Shown here piece by piece: positions 11,583 through 12,155 of a stretch of 12,155 nucleotides of DNA. Origin of the DNA: JBCDBY01 sp039182715. Lineage in GTDB: Bacteria > Planctomycetota > PLA2. Both the position numbers and the translations under genes were made by a program. Under the pieces are notes generated by a model. It searched no databases, was not told the DNA's origin, and saw only the letters and a program-made list of their open reading frames with translations. The stretch lies in NCBI GenBank assembly GCA_039182715.1, contig JBCDBY010000121.1, positions 1 to 12,155 of the forward strand, read 5' to 3'. Position 1 is the first letter of the stretch, and each line of letters starts with the position of its first letter.

Positions 11583-12155
11583 TCAGTAGCTCAGATACTC
11601 GCCGATTCGGTCGGGTACGTCGACCCCCGCACGAGTGAGATAGAGATGCGCGATGGCGGCGAGCGTGCGTTCGAGGGAGGGAATGCGATGCTCGAGGCGC
11701 CGACCGACGAGCGCGCTCGGCAGGTGAATCGACGGGTAGGGGTTGGCCTCCCAGATCACCAGCTCCCCGTCGCGGTCGATGCTGTAGTCGATCGCCACCA
11801 GATCGAGTTCCAGCGACCGCCGCGCCGCCTGCAGCTTCTCGTGGTGCGGGTTCGGCACGTCGAGGAAGGCGCACTCCTCTTCGCGCAGTTCGTCCCCGTG
11901 CAGGAGCCGGTCGCCCTTCACCCACCAGTTCTCCGCGGTCTGCATGTGATGCGAGACGCCCAGCTCCCCCGCCGCGAAGTAGCGGTACTTGCGAAAGCGC
12001 CCGTCCGGCGACCGAACGTCGAGGTACTCCAGCGCGACCGGCCGCACGAATCCCGTGGGCTGGAAGGCGGCCGCCTCCTCCTCGTTCGCGCAGAACCGGA
12101 CGCCGCCGCCCTCGAACTCGCCCGGCAGGATGTGGCCCCAGTCCTCGCGCACGAA
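11583..12155 (-). CDS. ATP-grasp-type enzyme, C-terminal part (N-terminus beyond the window)
   Basis: The last 190 codons of a protein whose reading frame continues past base 12155. The end DLVAIDYSIDRDGELVIWEAN resembles the metal-binding end of ATP-grasp ligases, where Glu and Asn of the WEAN motif would hold Mg-ATP. The upstream segment LEYLDVRSPDGRFRKYRYF matches RimK-like ATP-grasp proteins as I remember them. Such enzymes form carboxylate-amine bonds, for example in peptide, cofactor or natural-product synthesis. The stop is one base before the methyltransferase start, so the pair forms an operon that probably extends outside the window. The N-terminal ATP-binding half is not visible, so the assignment rests on C-terminal motifs alone. 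Confidence 0.7.
   Translation of the reverse strand, partial: FVREDWGHILPGEFEGGGVRFCANEEEAAAFQPTGFVRPVALEYLDVRSPDGRFRKYRYFAAGELGVSHHMQTAENWWVKGDRLLHGDELREEECAFLDVPNPHHEKLQAARRSLELDLVAIDYSIDRDGELVIWEANPYPSIHLPSALVGRRLEHRIPSLERTLAAIAHLYLTRAGVDVPDRIGEYLSY

Overview
The window is very GC-rich DNA (roughly two thirds G+C by eye, strong G/C bias at third codon positions) from a free-living bacterium with an outer membrane. A lipidated TolC-type outer-membrane factor and three lipobox-containing proteins support the diderm envelope. The phylum cannot be fixed from this sequence. A myxobacterial, acidobacterial or planctomycete-like lineage would fit the MoxR ATPase, the FHA/GAF-type sigma-54 activator and the frequent TAG stops. 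No tRNA, rRNA, IS element, phage gene or CRISPR array was seen. No gene-free stretch exceeds 300 bases; the longest is the 197-base stretch 10662-10858, which holds a large inverted repeat.

Layout: (1) 1-2123: the N-terminal part of a MoxR AAA+ ATPase (minus strand) diverges from a 558-aa sigma-54-type activator (plus strand), with a dyad in the 58-bp gap. A 31-aa, extremely basic small protein follows. (2) 2120-9844: a compact minus-strand series, read from high to low coordinates: ABC ATPase, FtsX/MacB-like permease, DUF2959-like lipoprotein, DUF3313-like lipoprotein, NodT/OprM-type outer-membrane factor, beta-propeller/TPR protein. After a 42-bp gap come ribosomal protein bL33 (rpmG), deoxyribose-phosphate aldolase (deoC) and an RluC/RluD-type pseudouridine synthase. 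Many junctions overlap or nearly touch. (3) 9903-10661: a plus-strand short-chain dehydrogenase diverging from the ABC ATPase. (4) 10662-10858: a large imperfect inverted repeat built from GCTGAG/CTCAGC units between convergent genes. (5) 10859-12155: a minus-strand class I methyltransferase preceded by the C-terminal part of an ATP-grasp enzyme.

How they may work together: the six upstream minus-strand genes look like one envelope transport operon with inner-membrane ABC pump, two lipoproteins, outer-membrane channel and a propeller/TPR partner, but no membrane-fusion adaptor. The permease has histidine motifs in its periplasmic domain and lacks the usual last membrane helix. From memory it resembles the permeases of zinc-regulated ABC loci such as Pseudomonas PA4063-PA4066, so a metal-linked or lipid/lipoprotein-linked role is possible but unproven. 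The tail rpmG-deoC-rluD is housekeeping.

The most unusual points are the missing canonical start codon of deoC (a GTA sits exactly where the start should be, behind AAGGAG), the in-frame single TAG between the outer-membrane factor and the propeller gene, the adaptor-less operon, the 31-aa basic protein with a shared palindromic stop, and the long GCTGAG inverted repeat.
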